Assembly: GCA_000702085.1 (NCBI GenBank)
Contig: KL370861.1
Span: 250,911 to 314,910 of the forward strand
DNA from: Lachnospiraceae bacterium P6A3
GTDB lineage: Bacteria > Bacillota > Clostridia > Lachnospirales > Lachnospiraceae
DNA: 64,000 bases
Reading direction: 5' to 3'
Below the pieces are notes generated by a model. That model saw nothing but the letters and a program-made list of their open reading frames with translations, made no database searches and was not told the origin of the DNA. Position 1 is the stretch's first letter, and each line of letters opens with the position of its first letter. The position numbers and the translations under genes are program-made. Positions 52,798 through 61,872 of the stretch are shown here, one piece after another.

Positions 52798-53787
52798 ATG
52801 GCTAAGTTTATAATCAAACGATTATTGTACAGCGTACTTATTCTTTTCTTCGTCATGTTTCTCATCTACGTGCTGATGTATAACATGCCTATGAGTTTTG
52901 TTGAGACGAAGGCAAGAGAACTCGCATCCCGTCCCGGTGCAACCAAGAGTTATACCGAGTGGCTTGCGGATCTTAACGCGCAATACGGAATGGATAAGGG
53001 CGTAGTACAGGGATACTTCGTTTGGCTTAGCAGCGCTGTTCGCGGAAACTGGGGCGACAGCTGGCAGTGGACCGTCCCCGTTCTCGACAAGTTCAACGAT
53101 ACCGTTTGGTACAGTTTTGCACTTGGATTAGTTTCATTTATCTTTGAAGTTATTATCGCAATACCGCTTGGAATAACAGCGGCCAAAAAGCAATACAGTT
53201 TTACGGATTACTTCACCACCGTTGTCGCCATGGTAAGTATTTCGTTACCTACATTCTTCCTGGCGACACTTCTTAAATACGTCTTTGCGGTCAAACTCGG
53301 ATGGGTGGATCTCACCGGTATGCAGGGACGTGATTATCAGTTCTTATCTACTTTTGGAAAATTCCTGGATTTAGCGAAGCACTTCGCACTTCCTGCCGTA
53401 ACACTTACCGTTATCGGTATCGGAAGCCTTATGCGCTATACCCGTACAAATATGCTGGAAGTTCTTAATTCCGATTACATCAGAACCGCTCGTGCGAAGG
53501 GCGTTCCCGAGAGAAAAGTCATCGGAAAGCACGCTTTCAGAAATACACTTATTCCTCTTGTAACCATGCTCGGCGGAATGCTTCCCGGACTTTTCTCCGG
53601 AGCACTTATTACCGAGACTCTCTTCGGTATCAGAGGAATCGGCTATGCTTCATACTATTCAATGACACAGGCGGATATTCCGTTTATCATGTTCTATCTT
53701 GCATTTATCTCTGTGCTCACACTTCTCGGAAATCTGATCTCCGATCTGCTCTATGCTGCGGTTGATCCCAGAGTGCGCCTGAGTTGA
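52798..53787 (+). CDS. oppB: Oligopeptide ABC transporter permease OppB
   Basis: 329 residues, six membrane helices, usual length. N-terminal IIKRLLYSVLILFFVMFLIYVL helix, then the soluble loop RPGATKSYTEWLADLNAQYGMD, and the core with the EAA motif RTARAKGVPERKVIGKHAFRNTLIPL (about 225-250) that contacts the ATPase. The end DLLYAAVDPRVRLS is standard for OppB/DppB. It pairs with the unusual OppC encoded next. RBS AAGGCAGGA precedes the ATG. Confidence 0.95.
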   Translation: MAKFIIKRLLYSVLILFFVMFLIYVLMYNMPMSFVETKARELASRPGATKSYTEWLADLNAQYGMDKGVVQGYFVWLSSAVRGNWGDSWQWTVPVLDKFNDTVWYSFALGLVSFIFEVIIAIPLGITAAKKQYSFTDYFTTVVAMVSISLPTFFLATLLKYVFAVKLGWVDLTGMQGRDYQFLSTFGKFLDLAKHFALPAVTLTVIGIGSLMRYTRTNMLEVLNSDYIRTARAKGVPERKVIGKHAFRNTLIPLVTMLGGMLPGLFSGALITETLFGIRGIGYASYYSMTQADIPFIMFYLAFISVLTLLGNLISDLLYAAVDPRVRLS

Positions 53788-53815
53788 TAATTATTGAAAA
53801 GGAATCTATAGAGAC

Positions 53816-55849
53816 ATGGCTTCATATAATCTGAATGAAATATTAAAAGCGAAAGCCGGAAAAGGTGATAAACAGGGCACGGTCGGACTTGATGACGTTG
53901 CCCGTGTTAAGGTTCTCTCTCCCGGAAGACAGGTATTCAAGAGATTTATCAGAAACCGCCTTGCCGTATTCGGAAGCGTTCTTCTGATCATAATGTTCGT
54001 ATTCTCTTTCCTGGGTCCTCTTTTTTATCACTGCGGACAGAAAGAGATATTCTACAAATATGATTCTCAGAATATAAATTATGCACTGGCCAAGGAAATC
54101 ACCAGTTATACCGGATACACTGTTTCGGCTGATATTTCCGTTCCCAGATCTGCAACCACATCCGTCAACAGTGTGGCAAAGAGCCTTATCGCTGCGGATG
54201 AGGATTCCGCGATCATTACCACTGATGACGGTTCATTCCTTCTGAAAAGAGTTAATGACGATGTCTTTGTGCTTGCTTCCGTAAACGCATCCAAGATCGC
54301 AACTGTCGGTGAGGGAAGTGCTCTTGTCGGTGTCTACGACATGGTTGCAGGAAGCATCAGTTTCACCGGACAGGAGATAGAAGGACTCCTTGATGCTCTT
54401 ACCAAAAACTTCAGCAGAACCGGCGGTTCATTCACATATGAAGGTGTCAGATATACATACGAGAAGGATGTTGCCAAATCATACAACATCTATTCCGAAC
54501 TTGACGGTGTAGTTCTTTTTGACAATTCTCTTCCCGAATCATTTGAGAGCGCCTTTGAAAAAGCTGCGGATAACAAAGCGTATTCTTTTACCGCAGGCGG
54601 AAAGACCTATTACGTCGTACAGACCAATGCAGGCTTTGATGCTTATTCCGCATCAGGTGAAAAGGACGCAATGGTATACACCAGATATACCTTTAATGCC
54701 ATCACTTCCGATGTTAAGATCTCGGATCTGCTTAAGGCAAATACACTTCTTCACATCACAGACGGCAAATCATTTGATGTTGACGGAACATCTTATAAGG
54801 TTGGCGAATCCGAGGGATTGATCATCCTTAAAGACGGAGACGGCAAGGAAATAGCTGAACTGTCCACCTTCTCGGTTAAGAGATACAGCGGTGAAGACAG
54901 TGTTGAATACGATCTGAAAAAAGAGATCGAAGAGCTTGTCATAGGAATGACCGAGAACGGTCTGAAGACTCAGTCCTTTGAATATGATCTTCCTTATCAG
55001 GATGAAAACGGACTTTACGTATATGATGAAGATGGAAATCTTCAGTACTCTCAGGCAGAACTTACCATCACCAAGAGAGATACAGGAGAGTATGTAATCA
55101 ACTGCGATCAGGTCATCTATGTTATCGATATGTTCTCATCTTCTTCCAAAGAGCATATCCTGGGAACCGACGGAGACGGATTCGATGTTCTTGCCAGAGT
55201 TATGTACGGCGGACGTGTATCACTTATGGTAGGTTTCGTAGTTGTATTCCTTGAGATCATCCTCGGCGTTATCATGGGTGGTCTTGCAGGATACTATGGC
55301 GGATGGGTAGATAACCTCATCATGAGACTGGTTGATATTTTCTACTGCCTGCCTTCACTTCCCATCATGATCATCCTCGGTGCGACAATGGATTCACTGA
55401 GAATGGATACATATGTCAGACTTGTGATCATGATGGCAACTCTGGGATTCCTCGGATGGGCCAGCGTTGCACGTATGGTGCGCGGCCAGATTCTTTCACT
55501 TCGCGAGCAGGAATTTATGGTAGCCGCAGAGGCAACCGGAATCAGAGTTCGTAAGAGAATCTTCAGACATCTTATTCCCAACGTAATGCCTCAGCTGATC
55601 GTCATTGCAACCATGGGTATGGGTTCCGTCATTCTTACCGAGTCCACCCTTTCGTTCCTGGGTCTTGGTGTTAAGCATCCTCTTGCAACTTGGGGAACCA
55701 TCATCAACTCCGTTTCATCCGCTACTGCGATGGCTCATTACCAGCATATATGGATCCCCGTAGGTCTTCTTATCTGTCTTACCGTTATTGCATTCAACTT
55801 TGTAGGTGACGGATTGAGAGACGCTTACGATCCCAAGTCCAAGAGATAA
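53816..55849 (+). CDS. oppC: Oligopeptide ABC transporter permease OppC with a large extra domain
   Basis: 677 residues against about 300 for normal OppC. Helix 1 (about 48-70, LAVFGSVLLIIMFVFSFLGPL) is followed by about 370 extra residues (about 72-440), then HILGTDGDGFDVLARVMYGGRVSL, which is the standard link to helix 2. The core with the EAA loop AAEATGIRVRKRIFRHLIPN is complete. The insert must lie outside the membrane. It is soluble, rich in Asp, Ser, Gly and Tyr, and seems to hold degenerate repeats of a G-x-x-Y-beta pattern (FTYEGVRYTYE, FTAGGKTYYVV, FDVDGTSYKVG). The frame is open throughout with similar codon use, so this is not an assembly fusion. Role unknown: peptide docking or wall contact are possibilities. 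Confidence 0.9.
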   Translation: MASYNLNEILKAKAGKGDKQGTVGLDDVARVKVLSPGRQVFKRFIRNRLAVFGSVLLIIMFVFSFLGPLFYHCGQKEIFYKYDSQNINYALAKEITSYTGYTVSADISVPRSATTSVNSVAKSLIAADEDSAIITTDDGSFLLKRVNDDVFVLASVNASKIATVGEGSALVGVYDMVAGSISFTGQEIEGLLDALTKNFSRTGGSFTYEGVRYTYEKDVAKSYNIYSELDGVVLFDNSLPESFESAFEKAADNKAYSFTAGGKTYYVVQTNAGFDAYSASGEKDAMVYTRYTFNAITSDVKISDLLKANTLLHITDGKSFDVDGTSYKVGESEGLIILKDGDGKEIAELSTFSVKRYSGEDSVEYDLKKEIEELVIGMTENGLKTQSFEYDLPYQDENGLYVYDEDGNLQYSQAELTITKRDTGEYVINCDQVIYVIDMFSSSSKEHILGTDGDGFDVLARVMYGGRVSLMVGFVVVFLEIILGVIMGGLAGYYGGWVDNLIMRLVDIFYCLPSLPIMIILGATMDSLRMDTYVRLVIMMATLGFLGWASVARMVRGQILSLREQEFMVAAEATGIRVRKRIFRHLIPNVMPQLIVIATMGMGSVILTESTLSFLGLGVKHPLATWGTIINSVSSATAMAHYQHIWIPVGLLICLTVIAFNFVGDGLRDAYDPKSKR

Positions 55850-55877
55850 CAGTAAAAAGCTTTTTAAGAGGTTTGTC

Positions 55878-57116
55878 ATGGCTGATAACAAAGAGAAAGT
55901 AGAAGAGAATAAGCAGGAGAAAAAGTCTTCTTACATATCTGCTAAAGAGTCCAGAAAGATCACCAAATTCAATCGTAAGGTGACCAAGAAGCTGGAAGCT
56001 GACAGAGCGAATGCCAAGAAGGATCCTTCACTTTATACCACCAAGATGAAGGACGAGAACAACGTTGTTGAGTTCGACAACGTTTGTACTTACTTTTTTA
56101 CCGATGTAGGCGTTGTTAAATCGGTTGACGGAATCAACTTTAATATTCCCAAGTGTTCTACCGTAGGTGTCGTAGGAGAATCCGGATGCGGAAAGAGTGT
56201 TACCAGTCTTTCCCTCATGCAGCTTCTTCAGAGACCCAGCGGACAGACCGTTGGCGGAGAAATACGTTTTAATTTAGGGGACGGCACGGCTTACAACATC
56301 GTAAATACTCCTACCGCCAAGATGCAGGAGATTCGCGGAAACAGAATTTCCATGATCTTCCAGGAGCCCATGACCAGCCTCAATCCCGTATTCAAGATCG
56401 GAATGCAGGTTAACGAAGTTCTTGAACTTCATAATCCCGAGATGACCAAAGAGCAGATCAAAGCCCGTACTCTCGAGATGCTTGAAATGGTAGGTATCGC
56501 CAACAAGGAAGGCGTCTATGAGATGTATCCTCACGAGCTTTCCGGCGGTATGAGACAGCGTGTAATGATCGCCATAGCTCTTGCATGCAGCCCTGAGCTT
56601 ATCATTGCGGACGAGCCCACCACGGCTCTTGATGTTACCATCCAGGCTCAGATCCTTGATCTTCTTGCGGGACTTAAGAATAAGATCAATTCATCCATCA
56701 TGCTCATCACCCATGACTTGGGAGTTGTTGCAAGCATGGCTGATTACGTGGTTGTCATGTATGCGGGACGCGTTATCGAAAAAGGAACCGCAGATGATAT
56801 TTTCCATCATCCCGCACATCCTTATACCATCGGACTTATGAAGTCCAAACCCGTTGTCGGTAAGAAAGTAGATTCACTTTACAACATCGACGGAAACGTA
56901 CCCAACCCCGTTGACATGCCCGACTATTGTTACTTCCGTGACCGCTGCAACATGCAGTGTGAAAGATGTAAAGCAAAAGTAGGAGAAGCAGGAGGAGATT
57001 ATCCTCCCGAGATCAAGATCTCCGATACACACTTCGTATCCTGCTACAGATTCTTTGAAGAAGGCGAAGTTATCGGATACCCTAAGACCGTGAATGCAGA
57101 GGAGCTTTTAAAATGA
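55878..57116 (+). CDS. oppD: Oligopeptide ABC transporter ATPase OppD
   Basis: 412 residues. N-terminal 40 residues are charged ([14 protein letters not shown]), an extra over most OppD proteins. ABC domain: Walker [12 protein letters not shown] (about 98), Q-loop [13 protein letters not shown], signature [14 protein letters not shown], Walker [16 protein letters not shown]. The C-terminal oligopeptide domain has the Cys-rich [15 protein letters not shown], typical of the iron-sulfur-type Opp ATPases. Its stop overlaps the oppF start by 4 bp (ATGA). Works with OppF to power OppB and OppC. Confidence 0.95.
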   Translation: MADNKEKVEENKQEKKSSYISAKESRKITKFNRKVTKKLEADRANAKKDPSLYTTKMKDENNVVEFDNVCTYFFTDVGVVKSVDGINFNIPKCSTVGVVGESGCGKSVTSLSLMQLLQRPSGQTVGGEIRFNLGDGTAYNIVNTPTAKMQEIRGNRISMIFQEPMTSLNPVFKIGMQVNEVLELHNPEMTKEQIKARTLEMLEMVGIANKEGVYEMYPHELSGGMRQRVMIAIALACSPELIIADEPTTALDVTIQAQILDLLAGLKNKINSSIMLITHDLGVVASMADYVVVMYAGRVIEKGTADDIFHHPAHPYTIGLMKSKPVVGKKVDSLYNIDGNVPNPVDMPDYCYFRDRCNMQCERCKAKVGEAGGDYPPEIKISDTHFVSCYRFFEEGEVIGYPKTVNAEELLK

Positions 57117-58165
57117 GCGAAGTAAAAGATCAGATGCCCTTCGAGGGCGCTGAAAAAGACAGTGAAAATCTTCTTGTAGTCAAGAATCTGAAGAAGTACT
57201 TCCCCATCAAATCAAGCTTCTTTAAGATGACCGTAGGAAATGTAAAAGCCGTCGACGGTGTTTCTTTTGCCATCAAAAAAGGAACCACCATGGGCCTTGT
57301 CGGAGAGTCCGGATGCGGTAAGTCAACTACCGGAAGAACCATCTTAAGACTTCAGGAGAAGACAGACGGAGAGGTTTATTTTGACGGACAGGATATCTTC
57401 AAGTTATCCAAGGAAGAGTTAAGAAAACTTCGTCCCAGGATCCAGATTATTTTCCAGGATCCTTATTCTAGCCTTTCTCCCAGACTTCCCGTCGGTGAGA
57501 TTATCGCTGAGGCTGTAAGAGAGCACGGAATAGTTCCCAAGGAAGAGCTTGACGATTACGTTACCAGAGTAATGGAAGCCTGCGGACTTCAGGAGTGGCA
57601 CAAGAACCGTTATCCTCACGAGTTCTCCGGAGGACAGCGTCAGAGAATCTGTATCGCAAGAGCACTTGCTCTCAATCCGGATTTCATTCTTTGTGATGAA
57701 CCTGTATCCGCGCTTGACGTTTCCATTCAGGCACAGATTATCAATCTGCTCAGAGAGCTTCAGAAAGAGTTCGGACTTACTTATCTGTTTATTTCACATG
57801 ACCTTTCTGTAGTTGAGCATATATCCGATACCGTAGGTGTTATGTATCTCGGAAACATGGTTGAATATGCTGAGACCGAGAAGATTTATTCAAATCCTCT
57901 TCACCCTTACACAACCGCACTCTTTTCCGCAATTCCCGTACCCGATCCGGATTACAAGATGAACAGGATCGTCCTTCAGGGCAACATCCCTTCACCCGCA
58001 AATCCTCCTTCGGGATGTAAATTCCATACAAGATGCGATAAGTGTATGGAGATTTGTAAGAACAAGGCACCCGAAATGATGGAAGTAGAACCCGGACATT
58101 TCTGTGCCTGCCATTTGTATGATAAAAATGTCTCTGCGGAAAACAAGGAGACTAAGGAGAATTAA
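57113..58165 (+). CDS. oppF: Oligopeptide ABC transporter ATPase OppF
   Basis: 350 residues. ABC domain with Walker [14 protein letters not shown] (about 64), Q-loop IFQDPYSSLSPRL, signature FSGGQRQRICIARAL, Walker B FILCDEPVSALDVS. C-terminal oligopeptide domain with SGCKFHTRCDKCMEICK. Overlaps oppD by 4 bp, so it is translationally coupled. Ends 3 bp before pepF. Confidence 0.95.
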   Translation: MSEVKDQMPFEGAEKDSENLLVVKNLKKYFPIKSSFFKMTVGNVKAVDGVSFAIKKGTTMGLVGESGCGKSTTGRTILRLQEKTDGEVYFDGQDIFKLSKEELRKLRPRIQIIFQDPYSSLSPRLPVGEIIAEAVREHGIVPKEELDDYVTRVMEACGLQEWHKNRYPHEFSGGQRQRICIARALALNPDFILCDEPVSALDVSIQAQIINLLRELQKEFGLTYLFISHDLSVVEHISDTVGVMYLGNMVEYAETEKIYSNPLHPYTTALFSAIPVPDPDYKMNRIVLQGNIPSPANPPSGCKFHTRCDKCMEICKNKAPEMMEVEPGHFCACHLYDKNVSAENKETKEN

Positions 58166-58168
58166 TTA

Positions 58169-59842
58169 ATGCAGAAGTTTAAAGATCTCCCTTATGAGAG
58201 AATCGATTCCGATAAGGCGGTAAAAGAATATACCGAACTTACCGAGGCACTTAAGAATGCAAAGAACTTTGAAGAAGCCTGGGCGGTTCATGAGAAAGTA
58301 ACCAAGCTTTCCAATCACTTTTTTACCGAATTTACCATAGCTCATATCCGTCACGATGTTGACACCACGGATAAGTTCTATGATGCGGAGAATGATTATT
58401 ACGATGAAGTAACTCCGCTGTTTTCAAACTGTAACAACAAATATATCAAGGTTCTTTATAATTCACCTTTCAGAGCTGAGTTTGAAGAAAAGCTCGGACC
58501 CGTTGCATTTAAGAGCATGGAGCTTTCCATCAAATCATTTGATGAGAAGATCATTAAGCTTGCCCAGGAAGAGAATGAGCTTATCAGCCGTTATACCAAG
58601 CTCATCGCTACCGCAAAGATTCCTTTCAATGGTGAAGTATATAACCTCAGCCTCATGAGAAAGTTCGCTACCGACTCGGACAGAGAAGTAAGAAAGAAAG
58701 CCTGGAAGGCAATCAGCGAATTTTTCCAAAGCAAAACCGGCGAGATCGACGAGATTTACGATAAGATGGTTGCCAACCGTACCAGGCAGGCAAAAGAGCT
58801 CGGATACGAGAATTACATTCCTCTTGCCTACATGCGTATGAACAGAAACAGCTACGGACGCGAGCAGGTTGAGAATTTCAGGAAGCAGGTTAAGGAAGCA
58901 TTCGTTCCCCTTGCTACCATGATCCATGAGAAGAGACGTCAGCGTATCGGTGTTGACAGCCTTAAACACTACGATAACGAAGTGCATTTCACTCAGGGAA
59001 ATCCCGCACCCATAGGAACTCCCGAAGAGATCCTCGCAGCAGGTCAGGCAATGTACAGAGAGCTCTCTCCCGAGACCGGAGAATTCATGGACTTCATGAG
59101 AGAGTATGACCTCTTTGATGTTCTCGGCAGAAAGACCAAGACTCAGGGCGGATACATGACATTCCTTCCCGATTACAAGGCACCTTTCATCTTTGCAAAC
59201 TTCAACGGAACCAGCGGAGATGTTGATGTTATCACTCACGAGTGCGGACATGCATTCCAGGGATTTGTTACCAGAAACGATCCTATTCCCGAGCATAATG
59301 AGATCACCATGGAGACCGCAGAGATCCACTCCATGTCCATGGAATATTTCACCTACGGATGGATGGAGAAGTTCTTCGGTGACAGAAAAGACGATTATCT
59401 TACCATGCACCTTGAGGATTCCATCATCTTCGTTCCCTATGGATGTATGGTTGATGAGTTCCAGCACATCGTATACGAGAACCCTTCAATGACTCCCGCC
59501 GAGAGAAAGCAGGTCTGGAAAGAACTGGAGAAGACCTACAGACCTCACCTCGATTATGACGGAGATCCTTTCTTCGGAGAAGGCGGATACTGGCAGAGAC
59601 AGGGTCACATCTTCCAAAATCCTTTCTATTACATTGACTATGTCCTCGCAAGTATCTGTGCTATGCAGTTTAAGGTCAGAATGGATGAGGACTACAGAGG
59701 AGCGTTCGAAGATTATCTTAAGCTTTGTAAGCTCTCCGCAACCAAGTTCTATGAGCCCATGCTCAAGGAAGCCGGCTTAAGAAGCCCCTTCGAGGACGGC
59801 TGCATAGAAGCACTTGTTGAAGAACTGAAAAAGAAGATCTGA
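58169..59842 (+). CDS. pepF: M3-family oligoendopeptidase (PepF type)
   Basis: 557 residues; cytosolic zinc peptidase cutting imported peptides. Zinc site HECGH in VITHECGHAFQG (about 356), third ligand Glu in EIHSMSMEYF (near 385). The helical N-terminal half fits the M3 clam-shell. Within 3 bp of oppF, so it belongs to the importer operon: uptake and breakdown of peptides in one unit. RBS AAGGAG lies before the ATG. A clear terminator follows. Confidence 0.93.
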   Translation: MQKFKDLPYERIDSDKAVKEYTELTEALKNAKNFEEAWAVHEKVTKLSNHFFTEFTIAHIRHDVDTTDKFYDAENDYYDEVTPLFSNCNNKYIKVLYNSPFRAEFEEKLGPVAFKSMELSIKSFDEKIIKLAQEENELISRYTKLIATAKIPFNGEVYNLSLMRKFATDSDREVRKKAWKAISEFFQSKTGEIDEIYDKMVANRTRQAKELGYENYIPLAYMRMNRNSYGREQVENFRKQVKEAFVPLATMIHEKRRQRIGVDSLKHYDNEVHFTQGNPAPIGTPEEILAAGQAMYRELSPETGEFMDFMREYDLFDVLGRKTKTQGGYMTFLPDYKAPFIFANFNGTSGDVDVITHECGHAFQGFVTRNDPIPEHNEITMETAEIHSMSMEYFTYGWMEKFFGDRKDDYLTMHLEDSIIFVPYGCMVDEFQHIVYENPSMTPAERKQVWKELEKTYRPHLDYDGDPFFGEGGYWQRQGHIFQNPFYYIDYVLASICAMQFKVRMDEDYRGAFEDYLKLCKLSATKFYEPMLKEAGLRSPFEDGCIEALVEELKKKI

Positions 59843-59859
59843 GAATATGGTATTATAAA

Positions 59860-59887
59860 TGCACCGGATAATTCCGGTGCATTTTTT
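59860..59887 (+). terminator. Terminator of the opp-pepF operon
   Basis: Perfect 9-bp stem TGCACCGGA/TCCGGTGCA, loop TAAT, then six T. A TGGTATTAT extended -10-like sequence lies just before it (59848-59856). Confidence 0.92.
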
Positions 59888-59903
59888 CATGGGAGGCGAA
59901 GAG

Positions 59904-61256
59904 ATGACTTACGGACAGATTTTTTCCGAGATCTATACACGGAACAAAAGATACATATTCTTTTGCATAACCCTTTGCATTATCTTTTCGATGCTTTTTT
60001 ACGGAAATATGATGCCGGTAAATGCCGGAGATATCGACGGTACCGGTATTGTATCGGGGATGGGAGGAACCTTCGGAAGTTCCCTTGCTCCGATCGTATC
60101 CACAGGTCTTTTCGGCGGGATAGACACATCCTGGATAATGATAATCATGTGTGCTTCTTCACTGGGTGCGACTTATGGCGGAAAAGCCGGGATTATGGGA
60201 CTTGATAAACTGTCCGGTTTTTCTTTCGGCGTTTTTGAAAATCCGATCGTATGTATCTTTCTTCTCGTATGGTTCGGAGTACCGCTTATTCTTAAGGCAT
60301 TCAGCAAGACCAATGCAATCGGATGCGCAATCGAAACATCCCAGAAAAAAGTTAACGGCGTGATGATGGTCATCATAGTAATGTCTCAGCTGATTGCCAA
60401 TGTATCGCCGCAGTCTTCGGTGGAAGCTGCCGGGACACTTACCCGTGTGATAGGTTCGGGCATCAATGCACTTGTCTGTCTGGTGGTCTTACTGGTTACT
60501 CTTGTCATATACTTCCTTGTCAGATATATGTTTGCACTTATCGATATAATCATGGTGCCCGTATGTACACTGGTTCCCTTTGTTTCGTTTTTGTGGGTAG
60601 TTGCCAAACTTGCTCTTATCGGGGTGCTTATTCTAATGGCGGTATATGTGCCCGTATTCTACGTCATTATATCCGCTGTTTTGGTCATTGTTTCCGCGTT
60701 TTTGTTCAGAACCGCATATATGGCGGTACGGTATTTTGAGAACGTCTATGTTAAGGCGCTGTTTAAGAAAATATTCGGAGGATACGATAAGAACAAACCC
60801 ATCCTTGCTCCCAAGGTTCCTGCAAAGGTCAGGGATTTTCTGCAGGGAAGACAGGTTCAGATGGTCATCCCCGTATATGTCCTCAGAGAATTCCCTAATC
60901 TGAAGGGTATGCATAAATGGGACCGTTTCTGGATGGTTGCGGAAAACGGCTCCGTATATATAATCAAACCTCTCTTAGAAAAAAAAGAATGTCTGCAGGT
61001 TCCGCTATACGGAACTCCCGCACAGAAAATGTTCATAAATGCATTCCTGCCATACTATGAGATCTTCAATATATACGGCTCCGAAGAGGCTATAGCGAAG
61101 ACTTTTAAGAAAGTTCCCAAGATGTTCCATATAGTTTTCAGCAAAGAGTATTTTTACAGATATCAGGAGATAATGAATATTACCGGGTTTGTGGATTATG
61201 CGCAGTACAGGGATTATCTGAAGAATTACTATGCTCAGCCCCGTATCACCCCTTGA
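59904..61256 (+). CDS. Membrane protein of unknown function, 450 residues
   Basis: Function not recognised. Start ATG 59904 (MTYGQIFSEIYTRNKRYIFF), with GGGAGG 7 bp before it; earlier in-frame starts lie in the terminator. Six to seven membrane helices: about 15-35, 70-95, 110-130, 150-170, 185-260 (two or three), 262-285. Between the first two helices is a Gly/Ser-rich loop (DIDGTGIVSGMGGTFGSSLAP). The last 170 residues are a soluble domain with KVPAKVRDFLQGRQVQMVIPVYVL and MHKWDRFWMVAENGSVYIIK. No transporter motif is certain. It lies between the opp terminator and the rimP promoter. Confidence 0.7.
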   Translation: MTYGQIFSEIYTRNKRYIFFCITLCIIFSMLFYGNMMPVNAGDIDGTGIVSGMGGTFGSSLAPIVSTGLFGGIDTSWIMIIMCASSLGATYGGKAGIMGLDKLSGFSFGVFENPIVCIFLLVWFGVPLILKAFSKTNAIGCAIETSQKKVNGVMMVIIVMSQLIANVSPQSSVEAAGTLTRVIGSGINALVCLVVLLVTLVIYFLVRYMFALIDIIMVPVCTLVPFVSFLWVVAKLALIGVLILMAVYVPVFYVIISAVLVIVSAFLFRTAYMAVRYFENVYVKALFKKIFGGYDKNKPILAPKVPAKVRDFLQGRQVQMVIPVYVLREFPNLKGMHKWDRFWMVAENGSVYIIKPLLEKKECLQVPLYGTPAQKMFINAFLPYYEIFNIYGSEEAIAKTFKKVPKMFHIVFSKEYFYRYQEIMNITGFVDYAQYRDYLKNYYAQPRITP

Positions 61257-61281
61257 CAATCCCTTTCGTACGGTATACATT
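61253..61281 (+). promoter_or_regulatory. Promoter of the rimP-nusA-infB operon
   Basis: Perfect TTGACA (61253-61258, overlapping the stop of the previous gene), 17-bp spacer, TACATT (61276-61281). A TATACA at 15-bp spacing is an alternative. Confidence 0.65.
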
Positions 61282-61297
61282 ATGTTAAGTAGTTGAT

Positions 61298-61325
61298 GTA
61301 AGAGTGGCCATGCGGCCACTCTTAC
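61298..61325 (+). terminator. Leader hairpin before rimP, possible attenuator
   Basis: Perfect 12-bp stem GTAAGAGTGGCC/GGCCACTCTTAC with loop ATGC. It is followed by TTGTTTGTT, which is partly T-rich. It lies about 10-15 nt after the expected start point of the transcript and 21 bp before the rimP ATG. NusA autoregulates this operon in other bacteria, so a control hairpin here is plausible. Confidence 0.65.
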
Positions 61326-61346
61326 TTGTTTGTTGGGAGGGTGCTT

Positions 61347-61844
61347 ATGGGCAGAGCCGAACAGATAGCTAAGAAAGCTGAAGAGCTCCTCGTTCCCGTA
61401 ACCGATAGCTTCGGCGTTTCGGTATACGATGTCGAATATGTCACGGAGAATAACGAAAAATATCTGCGTGCATATATCGATAAGGAAGGCGGAGTGACCA
61501 TCGATGACTGCGAAAATGTCAGTCGCGCATTTGAAACCAAGCTGGATGAATCGGGACTTATCGATGAACAGTACATTTTGGAAGTATCAAGTCCGGGGCT
61601 TGGAAGAACGCTTTCGAAGGACAGACATCTTGAAAAGTCGATAGGACAGTCCGTTGAGATCTCCTTCTACAAGCAAATGGTGATCCGTGAGGATGAATCA
61701 AGCTCCATTAAATCCAAATCCATCGCGGGAATTCTGAAAGCCTTCGATAAAGATACGATCACCATAGAAGATACCGAAACTGAAATCATATCGGTCTGGC
61801 AGCGAAATGATATCGCGCAGATCAAGCTGTCTTTGGATTTTTAA
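61347..61844 (+). CDS. rimP: Ribosome maturation factor RimP
   Basis: 165 residues; needed for 30S subunit maturation. Start ATG 61347 with GGGAGG 6 bp before it. The N-terminal domain has DSFGVSVYDVEYVTENNEKYLRAYIDKEGGVTIDDCE and YILEVSSPGLGRTL; the C-terminal SH3-like domain ends RNDIAQIKLSLDF. First gene of the nusA-infB operon, in the usual order. The stop lies 28 bp before nusA. Confidence 0.93.
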   Translation: MGRAEQIAKKAEELLVPVTDSFGVSVYDVEYVTENNEKYLRAYIDKEGGVTIDDCENVSRAFETKLDESGLIDEQYILEVSSPGLGRTLSKDRHLEKSIGQSVEISFYKQMVIREDESSSIKSKSIAGILKAFDKDTITIEDTETEIISVWQRNDIAQIKLSLDF

Positions 61845-61872
61845 TAACAGAAAGGGAAAAGGGAAAAACAAA

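Noticed and set aside
58535-59467. 310-codon open frame on the minus strand
   Set aside because: Antisense shadow of the M3 peptidase gene; no ribosome site or known motif.
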